A stretch of DNA of 64,000 nucleotides, from the NCBI GenBank assembly GCA_032719365.1, contig CM064864.1:4572183-4636182 (forward strand). The letters run 5' to 3'. Source of the stretch: Prinsepia uniflora (Eukaryota; Streptophyta; Magnoliopsida; Rosales; Rosaceae). This document shows, one piece after another, positions 33,986 through 44,977 of the stretch (positions within the stretch are counted from its first letter, which is position 1; the number at the start of each line of letters is the position of its first letter). Made by a program: the position numbers and the translations under genes. The notes beneath the pieces are model-generated. The model had not been told where the DNA came from. It ran no database searches and was given only the letters and a program-made list of their open reading frames with translations.

Positions 33986-36602
33986 TGACAGGACCCGTCC
34001 CAATCCTACTGGGACCACCCGGGGACGTGACCCGCTCCCGTCTGACAATGACTCTAAACATACCAAAATTACCCTTAAATAAAAACCGAAGACTCACATA
34101 GATAGATAATGTACAAACACAGTGTTTAAAGTGATACTGTCAGACAAGGGAAAGTAAAATACAACATATGAGCACACTAGTCAGAGTACATTTATTCGGT
34201 GCTCAACCTACCCACAAGTGGGTGTACAGGTGCACAGCTAGGCAAACTAAACCTCTGCCTCCTCCTCCGGATCCTCCTCCTCTATTGCCGTGTCAGGGTC
34301 TGGAGGGGTCAGTAAAACAAGGGTGAGTGGGCCAAAAATAACAGTTTAGAAATCAATTTAATAATAAAATAATCATAAGGTTTTACCCCTCCGTTTTCCA
34401 AATCTTGCATGCAGTGAAAACATAATATTGTAATGAACTCATAACAAACGAACCACAATAATAATCGTAAGGTGAAACTAACATATCAGTGCACTGTAAA
34501 ACCCAACCCAAATGATGTCACGGTTCTAAGGCTACGCGTTGCTACTCAGGGTCTCACACCCGAGACTCTCTAGGTACATCAGCTCCCGGTATCCCGATCA
34601 CTGCCCGAGGTATATGAACATGCCTTCCTGAGAGTAAGTAGCCCAACGCAGCCCAACGGGGGTCAACTCCACTCAGTCAGAGCCCCGTGACTACTCCAGG
34701 GTCCACCCAGGCCAACGACCCTCCCTGGAGGAGACAATATACACAGGTAGGAAAGTACAGTACAATAACAGTATAGTTTACCCTATGTCCCCCGGACATC
34801 CCAAACAAAATCCACATATAAGCCAGACGGGTCTCATGCCCAAAACATTGTAATAACATATATAAGCAGTTTATAAGACTCATCAGTGGAAATAGTAAAA
34901 CAGTTTATGCATGCAAGCCTTTTATAAATCGAACAACCCACTCACACTCGGTCCTTGCTGCTCAACGATCTCTATAAACCTGTATTATTATTCCTGAGGG
35001 TTACTTAAGGACCCTATAATATCAATACCAAGACCCTAGAACAGATCCGCCACAAAAACGCATACCGGACACTATTCTCGGTGCTTCAAACCCCATTTTG
35101 ACTAACATAACGATCTCCGATCGACACGAAACCACCTCCATTGGATCCGTATCGTCGAAACCTTGAAAATGGTACCAGCCCCACCAAAATTACTGTTCAC
35201 ACGCGCCCCCACGCGCCTGGTCAACGCGTGGGTCAACGCTGCTACAGTACCGCTGACGTCAGCAGTGACGTCATGCTGACGTCAGCATGACGTCATCACT
35301 GACACTTGTCAGGTGACACGTGGCACGTTCTGATTGGTCCCTGGTCTGACAACATCTGATAGGATGACGTCATCATGACGTCAGCATGATGACGTCATCA
35401 GCGCTACAGTACCGGGTCGACCCGTTTGACTGGAACCGGGTCGCCGTCGACCCACGGTTTGACCCGATTCCACCACACGATTCCGGCCACCATTTTCGAC
35501 GGGGTTGATCCCTATGGGATCGTCTAGGTCTGTCCTATGGTTCTACAACCTCAAAACAAGAAGAAAAAGGGAAGAAACTCACCAGAATGTCTCTGAAACT
35601 CACGGTCGCGGTCCGGTCGTCGTCCTCGATGATCCACGGCGTCTCCGTCGTCCAACCCGGTCCCAAACGACTCGTCTCTCACCCTAGGACATGTCTATCA
35701 CCTAACAATCAATTTCTAAGCATTAAAAACGGTCGGGTCGAACAGGGAAGGAAAACGGGCTTGTCGGGTTTTGGTTCTTACCGCCGCCGTCACGCCGCCG
35801 TAGCCCTCGCCGTCGTCCAGTTAAGCTCCTAGGATCCCCACGGTGCAGACTGGAGCTCCTCCCGCGTCGAGGTGAGGTGGTTATCGAGTTTTGCTTCTTG
35901 GACCCGTTTCCTTGAGGTTTTTCGGGTCGTGTTTTGGACGGGATTTTCAGGCGGGGAAATGGGCCGGTTGTCGCCGGTGATGCACGGGGATGATGAGTAG
36001 ATGATGGTGGTGCTGCTGGTGGTTGGCTAGTGCGATGAGGGTGGCTGGTTTGATCGCCTGGTTTGAGAGAAAATGGGAAGAGAAGCACGGGTGTGTGAGG
36101 GGATGAATGTGTGTGTTTGTAAACAAAGCAGAAACAGATCGTGCATGAACAAGGGAGCAGATGGAAATGGAGGGCCAAGATTCACTTGAGCAGCAGATCC
36201 AAAGGCTAGGAACAATTGGAGGGAAAATAATTAATATAAAAATGTGCTAAATAGTGTTAGTTGCTTTATTGGAATAGTAAGGCTTGGATGGGTGACACTT
36301 GTCACCAATCCATCGGTTTGATTTAAATATTAGGTTGGCACGGATTTCCGTAATAAATTAATATTTTATTCTGTTGTTCTCGGTTCGTAAGTTCCCGCTA
36401 AAACGCTTCCTTGACCATAACTTCATCATACGAACTCCGATTTCGGCGTGCCGCCTGTCTACGGATTCGTGACGTCCCGACCTACGTCATAGTCATGGGT
36501 CAAAGTCCAAATTATTTCCCGAGAAAAAGTCAAAGTTTTCCCCCCAAGGGTAAAACAGTCTTTTTACATTAAAATATTATTATTTTGGTTCGGGTCGTTA
36601 CA
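33986..36602 (-). mobile_element. Solo LTR S2 of the same chromovirus superfamily (2,617 bp)
   Basis: On the plus strand it starts TGACAGGACCCGTCCC and ends GGGTCGTTACA, so it is oriented on the minus strand. TAGAT flanks both sides (33981-33985 and 36603-36607), and copy A at 25210 shows the empty site. Inside are the CGTGCCGCCTGTCTAC block (36447-36462), the U3 palindrome (36286-36311), a stem GGAGGGGT/ACCCCTCC (34302-34309, 34385-34392) and a unique cluster of TGACGTCA sites. No coding region. Confidence 0.9.
35254..35397. promoter_or_regulatory. Array of seven TGACGTCA (bZIP-type) sites with a G-box
   Basis: Perfect octamers start at 35254, 35266, 35277, 35288, 35365, 35376 and 35390. 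Within each cluster the spacing is 11-14 bp, about one helical turn. Between the clusters lie a G-box CACGTGGC (35317-35324) and the palindrome TGACACTTGTCA (35300-35311). TGACGTCA is the classical site of TGA/HY5-type plant bZIP factors. Whether it drives expression is inference. Confidence 0.85.
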
Positions 36603-36734
36603 TAGATGAAGTGATGATGAAATTATGTTATGGTAGGTGAGAGTGAGTGAGAGTGAGAGCAATGAGAGGTGTGAGAGAGTTAATAGGGGGACAAAGAGGA
36701 AATGCAGTTACGGGTTGGTATGTAATGTGTTCAG

Positions 36735-37009
36735 GCTTTTGTCCGGCAAAACAAAGTTTAATGACCCGTCGGGCAAACATTGGGTGCCAAAACTTTCCTT
36801 CTCGCCAAAATTTTTGCTGGTGCCAAATTGAGTCAACACAAAAATTTGCCCGACAAAGGTAAATTCGCCATTAATGCAAGTTTGTCCGGCGGATCTTGAT
36901 GGCCCGCTGGGAAAACTACACAATTTTTGAGCGCCAACGACAGCGGCTTCCCGCGCTGAGCTTGCCCGGCGAGCCTTCTTTCTTTCGCTGGGTAAAGTTA
37001 CTTTTAGTG
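36735..37009. repeat. CACTA-like subterminal repeats (GGGCAAA class), copy 2
   Basis: Counterpart of 25330-25617, ending in CTTTTAGTG. Its complement CACTAAAAGTAACTTT has the form of a CACTA terminal repeat. Confidence 0.6.
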
Positions 37010-37194
37010 GGACTCCTCCTCCGCCGGGCAAAGTTTGGATGTTTCAGACAATAAATTAAGTAAAAGGCAATTAACTCATAGGTCCTTACTAATATATAAG
37101 TTTATTAAAAAACTTGCCTATAGGAAAATTAAACTCATAAATCCTTTGATTAGTCAAATGACTATATAATTTAAAATAGACCATAATTGTTATA
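37010..37194. other. Short spacer
   Basis: Begins GGACTCCTCCTCCGCCGGGCAAAG and then becomes AT-rich. No feature recognised. Confidence 0.4.
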
Positions 37195-37995
37195 TAAATT
37201 ACAACTAATGTCTTCCAATTATAAAATAATCCGACAACAATCTAAAATATACTTACCAAAATTTATCATGATTTCAACATTACTTTTTATTTTTATTTTT
37301 TTATTATAAGATTATATTGAGGATTATGAAAATATTACTCCTATTTATATTTTTTTTTCACTTGCTCATTTTAAAAGTAATATGAATATCTAATCTAATT
37401 TAAAGTAAAATAATTAAAAGCAATAATTCTTCAAACATACTTTTAAATTTAAAAATTCTTTATTTTCTAATATTGAATAATTTGGTTAATTTCGTATAGG
37501 TATAAAATTCAAGAATTAAACCCTATGTCGTACGAGTTTCCACCACCATCTCAACCCCCCCCAAAAAAAAAAAATCTATCCCTTACCGTTGAACCCCAGA
37601 TAATACAGATTTTATTTTTTATTTTATAGAAAAAATTCAATTGTAACTATATACAATATATATATATATATATAATAGTTATTATATGCATAATATAATA
37701 AAGGGCCCAAGAGGCCAAAGAAATCAAGCACTAAGAGGCACATGGGGTAAAGAGGACAAAAAAAGACAACATTCTTTTAAATTGTTTAAAAGAATTCTCA
37801 ATAACTCACTTATTCTCTTTATTGATATATGAAAGGGTACATATGGAATTTATTACTTATAAATTCTGTTTTGGGACTTTTGAATAAAAAAAATTTGAGG
37901 TAAGGTCTTATTTTGTTTAATATACAAGCATTAAAAGTTTTAAATAAAAATAAAAATTGTTAAGGATGTAATAATGATTTACTCTTAATTAAATG
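37195..37995 (-). repeat. Inverted-repeat arm, right copy
   Basis: Reverse counterpart of 19510-20310. It includes a C-run followed by an A-run at 37555-37574 and a TA microsatellite near 37655-37675, matching the TA-rich piece at 19825-19850 in the other arm. Confidence 0.85.
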
Positions 37996-38541
37996 AACGA
38001 CAATGGGCAAATAAAAAATGACAATTTCAATGACAATAAGCCTTTCAGTTTGATTATATTATGTTTTCATATGGATATAAATTATTCTCATCTTTTATTT
38101 ATATATGAGTTTACAGATCTTTCATTTATATAAAAAAAATATATCAATAAATTATAATATTAATTAATTGGTGGTAATCGAATCACTATAAAAATATTGA
38201 ATTATGAGCACGTACAAATTGACGTTGGGAAAATGTCTTTAATCATGAATGCACTCCTTAGTCGTGCCTAGCTATTGTGATGCCATAACCACGAATTCAT
38301 AAGAATGCTGTATCTGTGCCTGGAGACTTTTTCCTACGTCATCTTGTAGGCTTGTACCACCAATATTCGTACTCGATCACTTTTCGGTCTTAATCTGTAC
38401 GTAGTCAATCCCATTTCGTATATCACCGGAAAACAAGCCCAATTCTAAGCTTTGCAAAAATATATAGGGACATTGAGTTTGTGACTTGTTGATCTTTTGT
38501 CTTGGATTTTGTCAATGATCTTTTTCCCAATTCTTCTTCTT

Positions 38542-38576
<35 letters not shown>

Positions 38577-38729
38577 AGGGTTAATTTTTGTTTCTTCTTG
38601 GGTTTGAAATATCTAGTCACTGATCTTTAAATCCTATGAGCCTATTTAATTTGTTTTCGATCTTCTTCTTTATCCACAAACTTGCACGCCATGCAATTCT
38701 TAATTTGTCCGCTAATTTAATTACTCGAT
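37996..38729. other. Spacer with a (TA)n tract
   Basis: AT-rich with a TA microsatellite at about 38545-38574. No reading frame of interest. It separates the inverted arm from duplication B'. Confidence 0.5.
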
Positions 38730-39369
38730 AGCACATTTTTTTTCTTCTGCTTTTTCACAGATTCTTGCACTAACTTGATGGTAGGTATCTTTTCATATCA
38801 ACTTTTGAATTATCATTTCAAAATTGCATACACAAAATCAACAAAGTTGGAGACCATTTAGTCATTCATATGTATCAATTAAATGGACGGTTAATCATAA
38901 GGATTTTAATTATTATCAAAACCAGTTGATTTATTTGATACGTATAAATGGCTAAACGACTTCCAAATTATTTAATTTTTATGGAGATGATTTTAAAATG
39001 ATAATTTAGTAAATAAATGGTTCCAATTATGATATATGTGTAAAAATTTGATAAATCACCAAGAATTATCATAAGAGTCATGCAAATATTATCCACCAAT
39101 CTTTCACTTATTGTTCCGATTTGTTGTGTTGGTTTTCTTAAAGTTTTTATTTACTAATATGGGGAAGTTTTAAGATCTAGTACGTTCTCCCCCAGACAAA
39201 TAATTCAAATGAGAGCTGGCCCATTACCTCTAATGAGGCATAACGTGTACCCCTCCTTTTCATGAAAGTGTTATATACTTCAGCTTAGGCATGGACATCA
39301 GTGATTTTAAGAGTTTCCATTCTTTGTAAGGCACATTGTTCTATACGAAAACATCAAATGCGTAAATCT
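38730..39369 (+). repeat. Duplication B', second copy
   Basis: Closely similar to 25617-26275. It ends at 39369, where the copia LTR starts. The sequence there is CGTAAATCT against CGTACATCT in the uninterrupted copy. Confidence 0.9.
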
Positions 39370-39741
39370 TGTTTGGTAATCACACTCGAAAGGTTTGAAG
39401 AAAAGAAAGAAGAAGGGAAATCGGGATGATCAAAAAACAAGAAAGAAGATGAGAGAAAACAATAGAGATTTTATTAGAGGATTGATTTACTTGATTTCTT
39501 TACAACACAATCTTAACCTCTCTATTCATTCTCTCCAAACTATATACTAGATCTAAATACACAAGTTTTGCTTGGAGGCTAAGAAATCATACTAACAGCT
39601 AACTGAATTAACAAACTCTAACTAATCTTTATAAGCTGGCCATACATCTGTACTTGCTGTTATCAGCTGCATTGCAGCACCATCGAACTATGATGCAGAT
39701 CCATCAAACTATGATGCACTGAATTCCTTACACTGTTAACA
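39370..39741 (-). repeat. Copia 3' LTR (372 bp)
   Basis: The plus strand starts TGTTTGGTAATCACAC and ends CACTGTTAACA. It is followed inside the element by TTCCCCCGCAAGC, a polypurine tract on the minus strand (GCTTGCGGGGGAA). Confidence 0.85.
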
Positions 39742-42700
39742 TTCCCCCGCAAGCTGATGAAGAAGATGCTTCGAGCATCAGATTGGAAGAGTGCAGATAG
39801 AAAAGGTCATTAGACAAAGCCTTGATAAAAATGTCTGCAATTTGATCTCCTGAGGGAATGTGTTGAACATTCAGATCACCTCGAATTACCTTTTCCCTCA
39901 CAAAATGATAGTCTATCTCAATGTGTTTTGCTCGAGAATAGAAGATTGGATTAGCACACAGACTTGTGGAAGAGGTACTATCACAATAAATTAGTGGAGG
40001 TTTAAGAAGTGGAATGTTTAGAGCACATAAGAGATGTCTGATCCAGTATACTTCAGCAACAGTAATGGCTAAAGCACAATACTCAGATTCAATGCTAGAC
40101 TTGGAGACAGTAGTTTGTTTCCTGGACATCCAGGAAATTGGATTTTCACCAAGATAGACAACAACTCCTGTGGTGGATCTTTTGTCATTAGGATCTCCTG
40201 CCCAATCTGCATCAGTGTAAGCAATAAAATTCAGGGAACCAGACTTGAAGATGATTCCATGATGGGGAGTACCCTTGAGGTACCTGAGAATGCGTTTAAC
40301 ATCCATAAAGTGAGAGTCTGAGGGAGTATGCATATATTGACATACTTGATTCACAGAGAAGACTATATCAGGTATTGTGAAAGTCAGATATTGCAGGGCA
40401 CCTACAATGCTCTAGTAATTTGTTGGATTGCTGTAAAGAGAACCATCATCCTTCTTCAGTCTTGAACGAGGAACACTTGGTGTTTCTACAGCAGAGCTGT
40501 CAAGCATTGATGTCATAGTTAGCAGATCATTAATGTACTTTGGTTGAGAGATAAAAATACCAGTTGAAGTGTAGTCAATTTGGAGTCCTAGGAAATAATG
40601 CAGCTTGCCAAATCATTCATAACAAACACAGAAGTTAAGGCTGAGACCACTTTAGAGATAGCATCATCATTGCTTCCTGTAATTACGATGTCATCGACAT
40701 ATAACAATAGAACAACTAGAGCAGAAGTAGTTTTCTTGACAAAGAGAGAAGAGTCTGCCCAAGTAGTTTAAAAACCTAACTCAGGGAGGAAACTTGTGAA
40801 TTTTTCATTCCATACTTGAGGGGCCTGATTGAGGCCATAAAGAGACTTTTGTAATTTGCACACATAATCAGGATGCTTAGGATCTTCAAAACCTAGAGGT
40901 TGAGACATATAAACTTCCTTTCTAAGCTCACCATGTAAGAAGACATTCTTAACATCTAGTTGCCTAAGATTTCACTAAAATTGAGCCGCCAAAGCAAGCA
41001 CTAATTTGACATTAGTGGTCTTAACCACTGGACTAAATGTTTCAATGTAATCAAGTCCTTCCTCCTAACTAAAGCCCTTGGAAACTAACCTTGCTTTATG
41101 TCTTGTAATAGTACAGTCAGAGATTTCTTGATTCTGTATACCCATTTAAATCCAACCAGATTCTTTGTGGAAGGAAGAGGAATCAGGGTCCAAGTTTCTT
41201 GGCTATAAAGAGCATATCTCTTCCTGCATTTCTTGTTGCCATATTGGAATATTGGATAATGTCTTGAAAGTGTTAGACTCAACCTGAGTGAGATTAGGTT
41301 CAATAGAAGAGGTATAAGCAGACAGTAGAGCTCTAGGTTTGACAATCCCACTTTTGGACCTTGTTTGCATTGGATGCATATTGACACCTGTGATTGGTAA
41401 AACAACCTCCAGAAGTAGAGGTCGAAAATCATTATCTATGTTGGTGCTAGGATGCACAGATGAAGATTCAGGTTCTGTAAGTTCCTGAGGTTCTGAGGAG
41501 TCTGCTTGAGTTTGTGTCAGATTTTATAAAGGAATAGGTGAATTTGAAAGTGATGCAGAAGGAGAAGGGTGTACCTCATTGTCTTCATTAGGAGCAGAAT
41601 TCACATGAGTCTAAGTGGATTGAGTAGGAGCAGAATGAAGTTGAAACAAAGAAGGAAAGATAGAACAATGTATAGAAGAAGGTATGAGACCAGTGTTCTG
41701 AGAAGTGAGAGTTTTGGATGAGAGATTGAGACTAGAGTAGGGAAACTGATTTTCATCAAACAAAACATTCCTAGAAACAAAGTTTCTTTTTGACACAGGA
41801 TCATGACATATGTATCCTTTATATTTTTTAACATATCCAAGGAAGACGAACTTTTTTTTTTGTTTTAGGTTGTAATTTGGTATTGTTGTATGGATGAAGT
41901 AAAGGAAAGCAAGAACAGCCAAAAACTTTTAAATGAGTTTGAGAGGCAATGTATTGAATAAGGATTTACAAGGAGATTTCATATCAAGGATAAGACATCT
42001 CATTCTGTTAATGAGATAAGTTGTTGTAGAGGGATGAAACTAGAAGTTAGCATGCAGTTTTGAGGTTTGAAGTAAGGTAATGGCTGTTTCAAGGATATGT
42101 CTATGTTTCCTTTCTGCAAGGCCGTTTTGTTTTGGTGTATAAGGACAAGATCTATGTTATGTTATTCCCTTACTAGACAGAAAAGTTTGAAGGGCTTGAC
42201 TAATTTAGTCACCCCCCTCAATCACTTTGAAGAGTTTTGATTGAGATATAATATTGATTGGAGGCATAAGAGAACAAATGAATAAATATGGAGTGAAATT
42301 CTGATTTATTTTTCATTGAAAAACCCAAGTAAATCATGTACATTCATCAACAAGATTAACATAGTATCTAAAACCTTCAAGGGAGGTAGTAGGAGATGGC
42401 CCCCATACATCTGAGTGTACAATCTCAAAAGGAAAAGAAGATTTAGAACTAGAACTTGAGAAAGACTGTTTAGATAACTTTCCTTCAGGACAGGATTCAC
42501 AGACATTTTGAGAGGAGTCTTTAGAATGTAGGATTTGTGCTTTATTCAAGACACATGTCACAATCTGATTTGAAGGATAGCCCAACCTTCTGCGCCATAG
42601 CTGGATTTGTGTTGTTTTCCTAGAAAAGCAACCTGGGATTATGACTGAGCTGTGGAGGAGAGACAGTGAGTATCTTTGTATAATTTGTTAAAAAAAAAAG

Positions 42701-43751
42701 GAAATGGATAGGGCCATTTCTACTCAGTCCTTGGAAGGGTGTTGTCCCTGTGATTCTGTCTTGTATGGAAAAAGGTTGAATCATCACAAACAAAACGACA
42801 GTGAGTATCTTTATATAATTTGTTAACAGAGAGCAAATTAGCAAATATATGTGGGACATGAAGAACTTCAGGTAAAACAAAGGAATGAGGTGTAGGTTGA
42901 GGGTGACAAGTGTAGACTGTCCAATATGTGCCACTTTCAAACCTGTGCCTCCAATATTGGTGATGACATCAGTAGAAACAGATGGATAAAGCCTTTGAAT
43001 CTGGGACATTTTAGATGTCATATGTGCTGTAACTCCAGTATCAGCAATCCAGTACTCTTGTTGTTGAGAAGAGAAGGGACCTTGAGCACTCATGAAAATG
43101 AGATTATGTGGTGGTGATGAACCCTGAAAGGAGTAGTTCCCTATGTGATAGCAGTTGAGGGCTGAGTGACCAAATTTCCAACAAATTTGACATTGTTCAC
43201 CTTCTCCCTTCTGAGTAGGATCATTTTGATGCATGTAATAGCAGTCAGCAGCTGTGTGACCTTTCCTTCCACATATTTGACAAATAGGAGAAGGGAAGAA
43301 CTGTTTTTGATTTGGTGCTCCTAGAATACTAGAACTGTTCTTGTTATGGTTGGTGTTATTCCTAGATCTAGAACCAATGTTATTATAGCAAGGGTTCCAT
43401 TTCCCTTTGTTCCTTCCTTTGTAACCATTACCCTTGTAACTATTGTTAAAGTTGTTGCTATTTTGTTGATATCCTCCATTGAATCCATACTGTTGAAATT
43501 ATCAAGATCTGTGGATACTGACCTTGATTGGTAGTTACTGATATGCTCTGTTCAGGTTGAAAACTGTTTTCAGGTAACTGTGATGTACTAGGATTGACCG
43601 TGAAGGAATTTAATAAAAAAGAAGAAGAAAATGAATGAGTGGGAAATGAGGATTTTTGAATTTGAGTATTGAGAATAAGATTTAATTTTTTTTCAACATT
43701 ATGGGGTTGGAATGAGAGGGAAAAATTAGAAAAATATAGTTTTAATTTCAA
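39742..43751 (-). pseudogene. Copia gag-pol pseudogene
   Basis: Read on the minus strand from 43751. It starts with a gag C-terminal part holding two CCHC zinc knuckles, CQICGRKGHTAADC (about 43240-43285) and CQICWKFGHSALNC (about 43155-43200). Protease follows with YWIADTGVTAHMT (about 43015-43060), then an integrase part with CESCPEGKLSKQ and IVHSDVWGPSP (about 42395-42510). Reverse transcriptase has LLYVDDIVITGS (about 40675-40710), and RNase H with ADWAGDPNDKRSTTG and SIESEYCAL forms the last open stretch (39728-40354, 208 aa). Frameshifts and stops break it into many pieces. About 30 bp containing GACAGTGAGTATCTTT are duplicated locally (42664 and 42799). Not functional. Confidence 0.9.
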
Positions 43752-43767
43752 AGAATTTTGGAAATCT

Positions 43768-44391
43768 AGATAACAAGAGAAAACTTAGTATATTTAATTA
43801 GTTATTTATTATAAAGAATACAAATATTTGTATCTTATAAGTTGAAGCACTCACATTTCTAGAGAAGGGATAATTTAAAGACACAAATATTTGTGTCCTT
43901 TAAGTTGAGCACCCTATCAATAGTCCATCTTACGAATTTAGAAACACATAAATATATAGGGATATTATGTCTTGAAAACAGTCACTGGTTATTTTTCAAA
44001 AATTATTTGAATAATATAAATGACATAAATATTTGTGTCTTATAAAATGAAGTACTACGCGGTCCCAACACATTTCTCGAAAATTAATAATTTAAAGACA
44101 CCAATAAATAAAGGGTGTACTAGTTGTGAAACCGTAGACACAATTAATTGTGTCCACAATAGAAAAGATTCTAACAAGTTTGTAGATAAAATGACCTTCA
44201 CTTGTATTATGCACAAGTCTCGTGCCTAATAGGACATATGTGTTCATTAATAAAAGTATTAGACACCAATAATTGTGTCTTATTTAAAGTGGAAACAAAT
44301 ATTGAATAAATGTGTATATTAATTAATAAAGGACAATAAAATTATTTGTGACTTAACTACAATTGTGCCCAGTGACCAATTTCTTGTAGTG
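43768..44391. mobile_element. Right end of a second CACTA element
   Basis: Ends CAATTTCTTGTAGTG at 44391, the complement of CACTACAAGAAATTG. Inside are subterminal palindromes including a perfect 18-bp one at 43880-43897 (GACACAAAT/ATTTGTGTC) and variants near 44028 and 44140. It is related to the CACTA at 1384-16870 but not identical. No left end was found. It appears fused to the truncated copia element. Confidence 0.75.
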
Positions 44392-44977
44392 TGTCCTTAG
44401 ACCATGAATAATATACGGAATCGCGAGATTCCTTGAAATTTAATCAAATCTATTATAAATTAGAAAATTTTTATGTTTTAATATATATAATTTATAATTT
44501 ATATTAAATACGTATTCTATTTATAGATAATGTCGTTTTGGTATAACGTTAGAATGAATCTTTATTTTTTTTTCCTTTTATTATCATATCTATTATTATA
44601 TATTATATAGAATCAACTAAAATTTTGAAATAAAAAAATTCGCGGACGAATATTTACTCTTTCAACATTCAATTGATGTCTGATTGGGCTAAGCCTCTAG
44701 TGAGCTAGGTCTTCCATTTTGTTGTTTCCTTACCTTTGATCCAGAATAGATTTTTTCAGTTGTAAACAAGAGACAAATTGAATTGCAATTCCCTCATTAG
44801 TTACGTACCTGCAGAGAAAGTATGATATTGACAGCATTATCATATAAACGCTCTGGTTCGAGTTGTTCGCCCAGGAGTTGTGTTGGTAGCATTGATAACA
44901 ATATAGGCAACACTGTGTAGTGTGAATAATCATGTTTTTGAATTTTGTATAAAAGATATAATTATCATGTCTTAAAC
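44392..44977. other. Spacer without recognised features
   Basis: AT-rich DNA between the CACTA end and the first chromovirus LTR. No supported gene. Confidence 0.5.

Larger units (their letters stand above)
27541..37009 (+). repeat. Segmental duplication A', second copy, enlarged by two solo LTRs
   Basis: Collinear with 21681-25617, at what looks like roughly 90% identity by eye, but interrupted at 29567-32561 and 33986-36602 by LTR insertions with perfect target duplications. Its right end CTTTTAGTG (37001-37009) has the form of a CACTA terminus. Confidence 0.9.
39370..43760 (-). mobile_element. Truncated Ty1/copia retrotransposon
   Basis: Minus-strand element with its 3' LTR (39370-39741), a polypurine tract and a decayed gag-pol reaching about 43751. 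The 5' LTR, primer site and gag N-terminus are missing: beyond about 43760 the sequence becomes a CACTA end. The insertion site on the LTR side is known exactly from duplication B. Confidence 0.9.
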
